DNA of 57,898 nt. It comes from an uncultured delta proteobacterium (GTDB lineage Bacteria; Desulfobacterota; Desulfobulbia; Desulfobulbales; Desulfocapsaceae). Positions 44,004 to 53,142 of the stretch are shown piece by piece. The stretch spans positions 1-57,898 of the forward strand of contig CAIUQR010000006.1 of the NCBI GenBank assembly GCA_903901335.1. The letters run 5' to 3'. Position 1 is the first letter of the stretch. The number at the start of each line of letters is the position of its first letter. The notes below the pieces were generated by a model. That model was not told where the DNA came from, searched no databases, and worked only from the letters and a program-made list of their open reading frames with translations. The position numbers and the translations under genes are program-made.

Positions 44004-45047
44004 TTATCGACCGGCAGCCAAGTCTGCCCTGTCCCAGATGCCTGCGATCTTTGTTCCGCAGGCGGGGCAGCTGGACTGCGCCATTCTGTCGGCACGGATA
44101 CTGAAACCGAGACGGCCAATGATCTCCGACAGGCAGGAAGGACAGAAGGTGTTTTCACCGCCCTCGCCGGGGACATTACCTTCATAGACAAACTGGAGCC
44201 CGCTGTCGAGTCCGATCTGCCTGGCCCTGCGCAAGGTGCGAAGAGGAGTGGAAGGCCGATCAATCATCTTATGCATTGGGTGAAATCCGGTGACATGCCA
44301 GGGTATTGCCCGGTCAGCGCCGGCGATAAAGGCGGCAATCTGCCGCAACTCAGCTTCGCCATCATTCAGCCCCGGAATCAGAAGCGTCGTAATCTCCACC
44401 CACACCCCCAGTTCCTTCATCAGCCGCACGGTCTCCAGAACCGGAGAAAGCCTGGCTCCACAGATCTTTTTATAGAAATCGTCGCTGAAGGCTTTGATAT
44501 CGATATTGATTGCATTTAGTACAGGGGCCAGCGTCCTGGCGGCCTTCTCCGACATATAGCCGTTGGAGACAAAAACGTTGCCAAGCCCTTTTTGCCGGGC
44601 CAGGACACAGCAATCGTAGGCAAACTCAAAGAAAACGGTCGGTTCCACATAGGTATAACTGATAGAGAGGCAGCCGCCGGCAAGGGCCGCAGCGACGACC
44701 TGCTCGGGCCTCCGCCGGATACCAGCCATCTCTACCTCGGACAGGTGCACAGCCTGAGAGATGGAATGATTCTGACAATGGAGACAGTGGAAATTGCAGC
44801 CGACCGTGGAGATTGAATAGGAGAGGCTCCCCGGCAGAAAGTGAAACATCGGCTTTTTTTCTATCGGGTCGATATGCTCAGCCACCAGTTCGCCATAGAC
44901 AAGGCTATAGAGTATACCTGACCTGTTTTCCCGGACCCCGCAGAGACCGCGCCTGCCGTCCTTGATGGTGCACCCGTGGGCGCAGAGTTCGCAGACCAGC
45001 GCCTCCTTTTCCTGCCGATAGAACAAGGCCTTATGCTTTTGCGTCAT
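44004..45047 (-). CDS. amrS: AmmeMemoRadiSam system radical SAM enzyme
   Basis: The 347-residue protein has the AmrS layout: N-terminal CELCAHGC and RRGLCGVREN, then VGCNFHCLHCQN (CxxxCxxC radical SAM cluster) and the C-terminal zinc-ribbon pair CPSC and CPACGTK. The family resembles the pyruvate formate-lyase activating enzyme. It travels with AmmeMemoRadiSam A/B proteins, neither of which is in the window. Its exact substrate is not established. Confidence 0.88.
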   Translation of the reverse strand: MTQKHKALFYRQEKEALVCELCAHGCTIKDGRRGLCGVRENRSGILYSLVYGELVAEHIDPIEKKPMFHFLPGSLSYSISTVGCNFHCLHCQNHSISQAVHLSEVEMAGIRRRPEQVVAAALAGGCLSISYTYVEPTVFFEFAYDCCVLARQKGLGNVFVSNGYMSEKAARTLAPVLNAINIDIKAFSDDFYKKICGARLSPVLETVRLMKELGVWVEITTLLIPGLNDGEAELRQIAAFIAGADRAIPWHVTGFHPMHKMIDRPSTPLRTLRRARQIGLDSGLQFVYEGNVPGEGGENTFCPSCLSEIIGRLGFSIRADRMAQSSCPACGTKIAGIWDRADLAAGR

Positions 45048-45072
45048 ATTTTCCGTTCCTGCTGTGATTGTC

Positions 45073-45255
45073 TTACATACCCCGCAGGAAAAAGCTCACT
45101 ATCCTGCGGAGAAACGGAACAAGAAAAAACTCCCTGCGCGGCTCATGGGAAAAGGCCGTCGACCAGAGATACATCTGATTTGAATCCGGGACGACAAGCT
45201 TTCTCGCAGTGGTGTCGGTGATACTGATAATACCTTCTATATGCCATTTTTTCAT
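45073..45255 (-). CDS. Small protein of unknown function
   Basis: The frame of 60 codons starts at an ATG with GGAGG 6 nt upstream. The product is basic with a hydrophobic end (FFLVPFLRRIVSFFLRG) and the phrase GIISITDTTARKLVVPDSNQ. I recognise no family. The good ribosome site and position between two minus-strand genes support translation. Confidence 0.45.
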   Translation of the reverse strand: MKKWHIEGIISITDTTARKLVVPDSNQMYLWSTAFSHEPRREFFLVPFLRRIVSFFLRGM

Positions 45256-45394
45256 TGCTCCCTCCATTGTTGGAATTCACACTGAAAGAGACCGCCAAGC
45301 AGGTATCACTATAAAAACGATATCACAGCCGGTTTCGCCAAATCAAATCGCCCCCCACATCATCCTGACTCACGCATGAACGACAGAGGGTGAA

Positions 45395-46144
45395 TCAGGA
45401 GCCTTTCCGGCCTTCCTGCCATTTGTTATCGACAAGGATATAATACGGCCGGAACCGCTCCTTGTAACTCATCGCCGGGACATTCCTGATACAGTACCCG
45501 AGGTAGAGATACTCGATATTTTTCTGCAGGCAGAAATCGACCATGGTCAGGATGTTGAACGTTCCCAAGCTCCGCCGCCCTTCATCCGGATCAAAAAAGA
45601 AATAGACGGCGTTCATCCAGTTATCGCCGATATCGATAATACCGTTACCGATCAGACGTCCTTGGAACCTGTACCGGAACTCGAAGGTTGATGTTATGGC
45701 ATTGAGAAAGAAGCCTGAATAGTACCCCTTTGCCGTATTATTCTTGTATGGATAACGGCTCCGGAGAAATTTTTCGCAGAGGTCGAGATTTTCAGGACTT
45801 GGCAGTATCGGGCCGACGCCGATATCGACATCCGCATTTCTCTTCAACACCCGCCTCTGGTTCCTGTCCGGACGAAAGGTCTGCGGATAGAGACGGATCG
45901 GGATACAGCCGGAACAACCGGCACAGTGCATGGTGTAAAGATAGTTCCCGTTGCGCCGGTATCCCGCAGCCAGAAACAACTCCAGGGCCCGGTCCGGCAT
46001 CGGTCCGGAGATCCCCTGATAAAACGTGGCCGGATACGGCTGATGATACGGGCAGTTCACCGTCACATCATAAAAATATTTATCCATCCGGGCCTGCAGG
46101 GAAACAAACTCCCGGGCGCATTCCTGGTCGTATACGGATCTCAC
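45395..46144 (-). CDS. bpt: Aspartate/glutamate leucyltransferase (Bpt/ATE)
   Basis: The 249-residue protein shows the ATE fold: CPYHQPYPATF, GYRRNGNYLYTMHCAGCSGCIPIR in the N-terminal part and GYYSGFFLNAITSTFEFRY, YFFFDPDEGRRSLGTFNIL and YLYLGYCI in the acetyltransferase-like part. It attaches a leucine (or Arg) from tRNA to proteins with acidic N-termini and marks them for ClpAP degradation. A shorter start (46090) is possible. Confidence 0.85.
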   Translation of the reverse strand: MRSVYDQECAREFVSLQARMDKYFYDVTVNCPYHQPYPATFYQGISGPMPDRALELFLAAGYRRNGNYLYTMHCAGCSGCIPIRLYPQTFRPDRNQRRVLKRNADVDIGVGPILPSPENLDLCEKFLRSRYPYKNNTAKGYYSGFFLNAITSTFEFRYRFQGRLIGNGIIDIGDNWMNAVYFFFDPDEGRRSLGTFNILTMVDFCLQKNIEYLYLGYCIRNVPAMSYKERFRPYYILVDNKWQEGRKGS

Positions 46145-46228
46145 GTGAGCAATACCAAGTATTTTAGACTTCCAGCTAACAGACTACTGGCTCTCTATCG
46201 TATGGAGATAATAAGCATCAGCCGTCTG

Positions 46229-47578
46229 CTACACCAGCCCCTGATCGAGCATCGCATTCACCACCTTGACAAAGCCTGCGATATTGGCACCCGCCACATA
46301 GTTGCCGCGGACACCATAGTCTTCTCCGGCATCCAGGCAGGTCTTATGGATCGATTTCATGATCTGCTTGAGCCGTTTATCCACCTCCTGCCGCGGCCAG
46401 GACAGGCGCATGGAATTCTGGGCCATCTCCAGACCGGACACTGCTACACCGCCGGCATTGGCGGCCTTGCCGGGGGCGTAGAGCAGTTTGCAATCAAGAA
46501 AGATGTCAACAGCCTCGGGGGTGGAGGGCATATTCGCGCCCTCACAGACCAGCTGAACGCCATTCCTGACCAGATTGGCGGCATCTTGACTGTTGATCTC
46601 GTTCTGGGTCGCACATGGCAGTGCGCAATCGGCCTTGTGATCCCAGAGCGGATTATGCCCAAGCGCCGGATCGACCGGGGTATAGACAGCATTTTTATAC
46701 TGCTCGGTATATTCACTGATTCTGCCGCGTTTCACATTCTTCAGATGCTTGACAAAGGCAAGTTTGCCGGCATCGATTCCCTGCTCATCGAGGATATAGC
46801 CGGACGAATCGGACAGGGTCATCACCTTGCCGCCGAGCTCGATGATCTTCTCGACAGTAAACTGGGCGACATTGCCCGACCCGGAGACCAGACAGGTCTT
46901 GTTCTCCATCGTGTCGCTGCGTGTTGCGAGCATCTCGGAGGCAAAGTAGACCGCCCCGTAACCGGTAGCCTCGGGTCTGATCAGGCTGCCGCCCCAGTTC
47001 AGGCTCTTGCCGGTGAGCACTCCGGTAAACTCGTTTTTGAGCTTCTTGTACATCCCGAAAAGAAAGCCGATCTCCCTGGCGCCGACCCCGATATCGCCGG
47101 CCGGGACATCGGTATCGGCACCGATATGCCGGAAGAGCTCGGCCATGAAGGACTGACAAAAATGCATAACCTCGGTGTCCGATTTGCCCTTCGGATCAAA
47201 ATCAGACCCTCCTTTGCTGCCCCCCATGGCGAGCGTCGTCAGCGAGTTCTTGAAGACCTGCTCAAAGGCCAGGAATTTCATAATCCCCAGATTGACCGAC
47301 GGATGGAAACGGAGACCACCTTTATACGGCCCCAGGGCGCTGTTCATCTGCACCCGGAATCCCCGGTTGACATGCACCTGACCTTCATCATCCATCCACG
47401 GGACGCGAAACATGATAACGCGTTCCGGTTCGGTGATCCGTTTCAGGACCGCCTGTTTCCGGTACTCGAGATTACGATCAAGTACCGGGCCGACTGTAGC
47501 CACAACCTCTTGCACGGCCTGATGGAAGGCCCGCTGTTCCGGGTCTTTTTCAATGATATGACTCATAATCTGGTCCAT
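46229..47578 (-). CDS. gdhA: NADP-type glutamate dehydrogenase
   Basis: The 449-residue protein starts at the ATG preceded by AAAGGAG. GGLRFHPSVNLGIMKFLAFEQ and MGGSKGGSDFDPKGKSD (catalytic Lys) are typical of hexameric bacterial GDH. The nucleotide-binding part carries VSGSGNVAQFTVEKI. The enzyme makes glutamate from 2-oxoglutarate and ammonia. Length matches E. coli GdhA. Confidence 0.95.
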   Translation of the reverse strand: MDQIMSHIIEKDPEQRAFHQAVQEVVATVGPVLDRNLEYRKQAVLKRITEPERVIMFRVPWMDDEGQVHVNRGFRVQMNSALGPYKGGLRFHPSVNLGIMKFLAFEQVFKNSLTTLAMGGSKGGSDFDPKGKSDTEVMHFCQSFMAELFRHIGADTDVPAGDIGVGAREIGFLFGMYKKLKNEFTGVLTGKSLNWGGSLIRPEATGYGAVYFASEMLATRSDTMENKTCLVSGSGNVAQFTVEKIIELGGKVMTLSDSSGYILDEQGIDAGKLAFVKHLKNVKRGRISEYTEQYKNAVYTPVDPALGHNPLWDHKADCALPCATQNEINSQDAANLVRNGVQLVCEGANMPSTPEAVDIFLDCKLLYAPGKAANAGGVAVSGLEMAQNSMRLSWPRQEVDKRLKQIMKSIHKTCLDAGEDYGVRGNYVAGANIAGFVKVVNAMLDQGLV

Positions 47579-47613
47579 TATCGATTCTCCTTTGCACACG
47601 TAGACTCGAGTGC

Positions 47614-50600
47614 CTACTCAGCGGACTGCCGAATAACATAGAGGACACTCTCTGATTTTTTTCCATTGCAGATCATCACAAAAGGACGGGGAAGATGGAT
47701 ATGGCGGGCATATTTCCCGTCATATTCCGGGGGGAGGGCAAGCAGCCACTGCCAGTCCAGAAGATCCCGTCCTCCGCCCGGACCGCCCTCTGCCTGCCGG
47801 TCCGACTCCCGATTGTTAACCGTCAGATACGGGATCCCCAGGGAGGTAATATTTTGAAAAAAATGCGATCCCTGCGACGGATCGGCCCGGATCCGGTCGT
47901 TGCGCACCTCGATGATGGCACCGACCCTGGAGATGTCCCCCCACTGCACCGGAATCCCGAGCCACGGATCTGCTGACCCCCATCGGCCCGGCCCGATCAG
48001 AAGGTAGGACCTGCCGGCAGCTGCCAGCCTGCGGTTCAATGCGCCCACTTCTCCCGCGATAACCCTGGTCGCCGCCGGATCAAAGGTCTCGGGTTTCACG
48101 AAGATGATATCGGCCATGGCGGTAAAACGGCCATGGCCAAGACACTTCGTTGAATAGCAGAAGGCCTGTTCCTTCTCCTGTTCATTGATCCGGACATCCA
48201 GGTTCTCACCTCCCGTCACCATCGGCCGCAGCTGCAGGAAATAAAAAACGGAATCCGCCGGGTTCCGGGCCAGGTTGACTGCAAACTCAATCTCCACCTC
48301 ACAGCCCATGCCTTCATGGCCGACCTGCAGGAGCTCGGTTAAGATCTCGGACAAGGGGTAGAGATTATATTTGAGCAGCTGGGCGAAGGTCATGACTCTC
48401 AGACCGGGCAGAAATGTATCTCTGATCCGGTGTTCATCGGCGATGAAGGTTGAAGAGAGGGCCTGGATCGGAAACTCCTTCTCCGCCTCCTGCACACCCC
48501 GCTGGACCAGATTGGAGTTTTCCCGCCGGAAGCGTGCAGTTTCTGAGACATTCAGGGCGTAAAACTTCCGCTGACAATTGGACAGGATATCATCAACCGT
48601 CGAGAACTGGACCAGCTTTGTCGGATGAGCCGGCGAGAAACGCAGGGATTTTTCCCCTTCGACCACGGTCTTGCCGATCCCCAGGGCGATGTGGGCGATC
48701 CCCTCTTCAGCCTTCATCTTCATGACGGGGTAGTAATTATGGGACTGGGCCACGCCGGAGACGGAAGGGTACCAGAAATCGCCGTACCGTTCACCGACAA
48801 CCTGTTGAATGATTATGGCCATCGAGTCATCGTGCCCGTCGCCCGAGGTCTTCGAGAAGGCCTGCGGCCCCTCAAACCAGGTGGAGGCATAGACCAGCTT
48901 GACTGCATCCTCAAGCTGTCTGATCCTCTCCTTGAAATCCGGATGATTGTTGGCAAGAAAATAGGTGGAGTAAAGTCCCGCAAACGGCTTATAGAGCCCG
49001 TCCTCCAAAAGACTTGAGGAACGCACGGAGAGAGGAAATGTGCATTTCCGCAGGAACCCGTGGAGATTTGCCGACAACCACGCAGGCATTGTCGCCTGCA
49101 GGAACATCTCCTCAATACGTTTGTCAGCCAGACCGTCCGGCAGCGCCAGATCGTTCTCCAGAACAAAGGAGTCAAAACCGTCGGCCGAGATCACACAGGT
49201 CTTCGGAATCGTGACCTTGGCATGGGTCAAGATGGAATCGTGGATGTTCTGCAGGCGGGCCCACATAAAGGCCAGCCCCCGTGCCTTTCCGCCGACGGAA
49301 CCATCACCGATCTTGACAAAATCCATGATCTCGGGGTCATAGCCGTTGGCGGAAAATCTGGCCACGACCCCCTGCTGGCGGAGCTTCCGCAGAGAATGAA
49401 CCTTGAAGACCAGGTCGGCGCGCATGTCTTCGGCCTTTTCGATACGGGAGATATATTCCCGGTGCAGGCGGCGCGCCAGAGCAACCTCGGCCCGGGCCAT
49501 GATCCAGTTGGAAAAATGATCCCTGCTGGCATGGTATCTGAGAGACTCTTCGGGAATCACCCTGAGCTTCTCCTCAAACTCCCGAATGGTATGGGCCCTG
49601 CAGATCTCTGTCTTGTCAGGCATCCGGAAGACAAAGTCGCCGAAGCCGAGGTGATCCATGAAGAACCGGTGCAGCTCCTCCCGCACCATTGGGGAACTCT
49701 TGTTGATATACACAGCCGGTATCGCCTCCGCCCTGGCCCGGTTGTGCTGCTCCGACGACAGGAGAAGCAGCGGCAGGTCATGGAGTTCCTCCCGGACATG
49801 GGCAAGAATCCGGACCCCGGCATCGCGATCCATCCTGCATTCCCGGGGAAATCTGGCATCGGAGATAATTCCGAAAACATAGGGCCGGTAAGTCTCATAC
49901 AGGGCCAGGGCATGCTCGTAATCGGTTGCCATCAGGACTTTGGGCCGGGCACGCATCCTCAGCAGCCGATGCTTCTCGTTTAGGCTCTCATCCAGGACAG
50001 ATTGCGTCTGCCGAACGACCTCCTGATAGATCAGCGGCAGGAAAAAGGAGCGATCAACCGGCGAATCCTCGATATAGATGATGACTCGAACCATGGCCCT
50101 TTTGGTATCGGCGACCACATTGACATGATCCTCAACATTCTTGACCAGAGCCACCAACAGGTCCGCACCACAGCACCAGAGAAAGATATTGTCGATCCCG
50201 GAAGAATCACACTTCGCCGAAAGGGGGGTGACGGCACGGATATTATGGGCGATCAAAATGATCGGCAGGGCCGGTTTGATCTTCTTGATGGCAAGGCCGA
50301 GGTCGAAGGCGTTCATGCCGCTCATAAAGGGCATTGTAATCACCAGGTCAAACTTTTCGTTCCTGATCCGGTCGATGGCCTCCACGCCTGAAGAAACTCG
50401 TGTTACCCGTGGCGCCCCACTCAGGCTCAGGCCCTGATATTCCTTGATGACCTGGGTCGCAATGGATCCGTCCTCTTCCATGATAAATGCATCATACGGG
50501 CTGGAGACCAGAAGAATATTCAGGACCTTAAAGGCCATCAATTCATGAAAGATCTTAAAGTGCGGATCAAAATCAGGAATGTCTTTTTCACTTTCGTCAA

Positions 50601-50634
50601 ACACGGGTCCCCTCCTCGCAAGAGCATCGGACAT
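47614..50634 (-). CDS. PEP/pyruvate-binding domain protein with receiver-like N-terminus
   Basis: The protein has 1006 residues from the ATG at 50634; the frame is open 35 codons further. Residues about 30-150 and 190-320 look like degenerate receiver domains (ILLVSSPYDAFIMEEDGS, DLVITMPFMSGMNAFDLG; VIIYIEDSPVDRSFF). A pyruvate-phosphate-dikinase ATP-grasp domain spans about 430-840 (GDGSVGGKARGLAFM, FPLSVRSSSLLEDGLYKPFAG). The C-terminal part has AGRSYLLIGPGRWGSADPW. The phosphohistidine swivel and PEP domains are missing, so it is not a PEP synthase. Its role is unknown; phosphotransfer-linked signalling is a guess. Confidence 0.75.
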   Translation of the reverse strand: MSDALARRGPVFDESEKDIPDFDPHFKIFHELMAFKVLNILLVSSPYDAFIMEEDGSIATQVIKEYQGLSLSGAPRVTRVSSGVEAIDRIRNEKFDLVITMPFMSGMNAFDLGLAIKKIKPALPIILIAHNIRAVTPLSAKCDSSGIDNIFLWCCGADLLVALVKNVEDHVNVVADTKRAMVRVIIYIEDSPVDRSFFLPLIYQEVVRQTQSVLDESLNEKHRLLRMRARPKVLMATDYEHALALYETYRPYVFGIISDARFPRECRMDRDAGVRILAHVREELHDLPLLLLSSEQHNRARAEAIPAVYINKSSPMVREELHRFFMDHLGFGDFVFRMPDKTEICRAHTIREFEEKLRVIPEESLRYHASRDHFSNWIMARAEVALARRLHREYISRIEKAEDMRADLVFKVHSLRKLRQQGVVARFSANGYDPEIMDFVKIGDGSVGGKARGLAFMWARLQNIHDSILTHAKVTIPKTCVISADGFDSFVLENDLALPDGLADKRIEEMFLQATMPAWLSANLHGFLRKCTFPLSVRSSSLLEDGLYKPFAGLYSTYFLANNHPDFKERIRQLEDAVKLVYASTWFEGPQAFSKTSGDGHDDSMAIIIQQVVGERYGDFWYPSVSGVAQSHNYYPVMKMKAEEGIAHIALGIGKTVVEGEKSLRFSPAHPTKLVQFSTVDDILSNCQRKFYALNVSETARFRRENSNLVQRGVQEAEKEFPIQALSSTFIADEHRIRDTFLPGLRVMTFAQLLKYNLYPLSEILTELLQVGHEGMGCEVEIEFAVNLARNPADSVFYFLQLRPMVTGGENLDVRINEQEKEQAFCYSTKCLGHGRFTAMADIIFVKPETFDPAATRVIAGEVGALNRRLAAAGRSYLLIGPGRWGSADPWLGIPVQWGDISRVGAIIEVRNDRIRADPSQGSHFFQNITSLGIPYLTVNNRESDRQAEGGPGGGRDLLDWQWLLALPPEYDGKYARHIHLPRPFVMICNGKKSESVLYVIRQSAE

Positions 50635-50784
50635 ATCCGGTATGGCTCTGAATACAGTGTATATCCGTTGAGCGGAAAAATGAAAATTTTTCTCTCTTTT
50701 TTTGCCACGCCAAAAGAGATTTCCATCAAAGGACAGCACGGGAAAGGAGATGCTGGAAAGGAAAAAGGAAGGAAATAAGGAAGT

Positions 50785-51720
50785 TCAGATGTTCCGTTCT
50801 TTCCTCTCAGCCTGCAGCTCTGCAACGGTATTGACATTGCGCCATGACGACCGAAGCCATACGGGTATGAGGGGCGTCTCGACTCCAGTGTTTTCGGCCA
50901 CCATACCGATGCGCAGACAATCTGTCCGGGCAAGATCCTCGAAAAGAGCGGCACAACGGAAATCGTAATGGGCGAGAAGGGGTTCGACAGGCCCGCCTTC
51001 CTGGAGGCGGGGAACCGTTCCCCAGACACCGGGCCGTCGTCTCGACAGCAGCCAGCGCACCGCATCTTCCTGAATATCGGGCATATCACAGGCCACCAGA
51101 AGCCAGGAGACAGAGGGATACCGGCGCATGGCCGCAAGGATTCCCGAGAGCGGCCCGACCACACCGGGGATATCGGGCAGGCGGATGATGTCCTGCATGC
51201 ATTCGGGCACCTCGCCCTTCCCGGAGAGCACCAGATCAGTCACAAGCGGCTGCAGAAGATGCACCGTCCGCTCAAGCCAGGTCGTCCCGTGCCGGTCCGT
51301 CAACAGATGTTTGGGCTGTCCCATTCGGGAACTCCGGCCACCGATCAGCACACAGCCCCAGACCGGTGTCTGCTGCCAGACCCTGGCTATCCATTCCAGC
51401 AGAAAGGCCAGCACCTTTTCTTTTCGCCCTTCAGGGCCGAAAGACCGCAGAGCTGCTCCCCCTACAGGCGGCAGCTGCCCTCCATCTTCCAACCATATCA
51501 CAGCCGGGAGGCGATAGCCTCCTTCCACCAGGATCAGGTCGGAGGGCGGAGTAGACCCTGTAGACGGGACCTCCCGGATCACGGCCGCCTTCAGGCCATG
51601 TCCCGCCAATCCCTGGACAAGAAAGGCCAGAAGTGCCCTCCGCTCCGTCTTTGTTGCGCCATAGACCCCAAGCATGGGGGTCATTGTGGATTGTTCAACA
51701 GGAATGAGTCCACTTTCCAT
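50785..51720 (-). CDS. mobA: Molybdenum cofactor guanylyltransferase MobA with MobB-like N-terminus
   Basis: The protein has 311 residues. The C-terminal part (about 120-311) is MobA: GCVLIGGRSSRMGQPKHLL, PDIPGVVGPLSGILAAM, WLLVACDMP. It transfers GMP to molybdopterin. The first 115 residues resemble MobB but the P-loop is degraded (GVYGATKTERRALLAFL lacks GKT), although DLILVEGGYRLP keeps the MobB EG motif. It abuts mqnD. A functional MobB lies at 37535, so this half may be structural. Confidence 0.85.
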   Translation of the reverse strand: MESGLIPVEQSTMTPMLGVYGATKTERRALLAFLVQGLAGHGLKAAVIREVPSTGSTPPSDLILVEGGYRLPAVIWLEDGGQLPPVGGAALRSFGPEGRKEKVLAFLLEWIARVWQQTPVWGCVLIGGRSSRMGQPKHLLTDRHGTTWLERTVHLLQPLVTDLVLSGKGEVPECMQDIIRLPDIPGVVGPLSGILAAMRRYPSVSWLLVACDMPDIQEDAVRWLLSRRRPGVWGTVPRLQEGGPVEPLLAHYDFRCAALFEDLARTDCLRIGMVAENTGVETPLIPVWLRSSWRNVNTVAELQAERKERNI

Positions 51721-52565
51721 CAGGGATTCCAGGCTTCAGTCAGAGGCCAATCTCCCTGCGGCAGGATTCCGGCCGTGCGGCCCCTCTGCAGAAACTCTGC
51801 CACCGCCGCGAGACCATCGGCGCCAAGATTTAGCGAGAAATCGTTGACATAGAGGTCAATATGGCTCTTGACCACCTCTTCCTCCAGCTCCTGGGAATAG
51901 CTGCGGATATAGGGAAGGCACTGATCCGGCTTGGCCCTGGCAAACTTGAGACTGTTCCGGACAGACGTCTCGATCCGGCTGATGCAATCCGGCCCGAGAC
52001 GTCGCCTGGCCGCGATACAGCCGAGCGGGATCGGGTGGCCGGTAGTCTCCTCCCACCACTGCCCCAGATCCTGCAGACAGATAAGCCCCATCTGTTCGTA
52101 GGTGAAGCGGCCCTCATGGATGATCACGCCGCCATCGACATTGCCGTCACGGATGGCCTCCATGATGGTATCAAAACGCATCTCGACCAGATTGGTGCAT
52201 CCGGAGGCATACATCCGGAACAAGAGGGCCGCAGTGGTATACCGTCCGGGGATCGCAATCCGGGCGCCTGCAAGGTTGTTCAACTGCTTCCCGGCAGATG
52301 TAACAAGCAGAGGACCGCAGCCGCGTCCCAGGGCACTGCCGGCACCAAGGAGACAATATTCGTCCAGCACATGGCCAAGGGCATGAAAGGAGAGCTTGGT
52401 CACATCGAGCCGGTGCGCCATGGCCCAGTCATTGAGTGTTTCCACATCCTCCAGAAGCGGCTCGGCAAAGCGCAGACCGGCAGTGTCGCACCTGCCATGC
52501 GCCAAGGCATAAAATATAAAGGTATCGTTCGGACAGGGTGAAAACCCAAGGGTTAGAGGTTTCAT
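51720..52565 (-). CDS. mqnD: 1,4-dihydroxy-6-naphthoate synthase MqnD
   Basis: The 281-residue protein begins LTLGFSPCPNDTFIFYALAHG, with DVTKLSFHALGHVLDEYCLLGAGSALG next and VIIHEGRFTYEQMGL later, all typical of MqnD. It converts cyclic de-hypoxanthine futalosine to 1,4-dihydroxy-6-naphthoate in the futalosine route to menaquinone, the quinone expected to accept electrons from the periplasmic FDHs. It overlaps mobA by one base. Confidence 0.92.
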   Translation of the reverse strand: MKPLTLGFSPCPNDTFIFYALAHGRCDTAGLRFAEPLLEDVETLNDWAMAHRLDVTKLSFHALGHVLDEYCLLGAGSALGRGCGPLLVTSAGKQLNNLAGARIAIPGRYTTAALLFRMYASGCTNLVEMRFDTIMEAIRDGNVDGGVIIHEGRFTYEQMGLICLQDLGQWWEETTGHPIPLGCIAARRRLGPDCISRIETSVRNSLKFARAKPDQCLPYIRSYSQELEEEVVKSHIDLYVNDFSLNLGADGLAAVAEFLQRGRTAGILPQGDWPLTEAWNP

Positions 52566-53142
52566 GAGTGTTCCGTTCGGTTTTTGTAACTACAGATGCG
52601 GAGAGAGACGAAATAGTTAGGCAAATCCAAAAACAGGGTTGTCTGGCCATGGTCCGACATAAAGCTGAGAAAACCCTAGCCGATCAATAATATTGATGCA
52701 ACTTTATTTACGATCCCATTGCATTGTCCTCTCATGAAACAGCAAATCAGCAAGAAACCAATAATTATTGTGTCTTTACACTTTTTATATATCCTCCATC
52801 TGTAATTTTTTACTGCGATTTGACATTGATGGAAGGTTATTCACACCCCCAACACCATCATCATATAGCACTTGTCAAGAAAACAAAAGCAACGTCTGCC
52901 TCTTGTAGCGCATGCCTTCTTGTGCTAGAAATAAGTACCTACTACGAATGCCGATTGACATCAGGGCAATTGAATTGCAGGACCGATCTTCCTGCGGGCG
53001 AACACTCTGTTGAGACTTTTTGGACTCCTGGCATTTCTGAGTATTTTCCACAGAAAAGTACATATCTCGTCAGACTGCGGCAACTTTCCAGGACAACGGT
53101 TTTTGTTGTCGGTGACCCACTTTACAGGTTAAAGTTGAAGCT
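52566..53142. promoter_or_regulatory. 577-bp gap before the patatin gene
   Basis: No gene is convincingly supported. An open frame ending at 53146 overlaps the patatin start by ATGA (possible start ATG 52829, 105 codons, with a HHHH stretch and several Cys), but it shows no recognisable domain and a base composition unlike the flanking genes. The gap presumably holds the patatin promoter. Confidence 0.4.
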
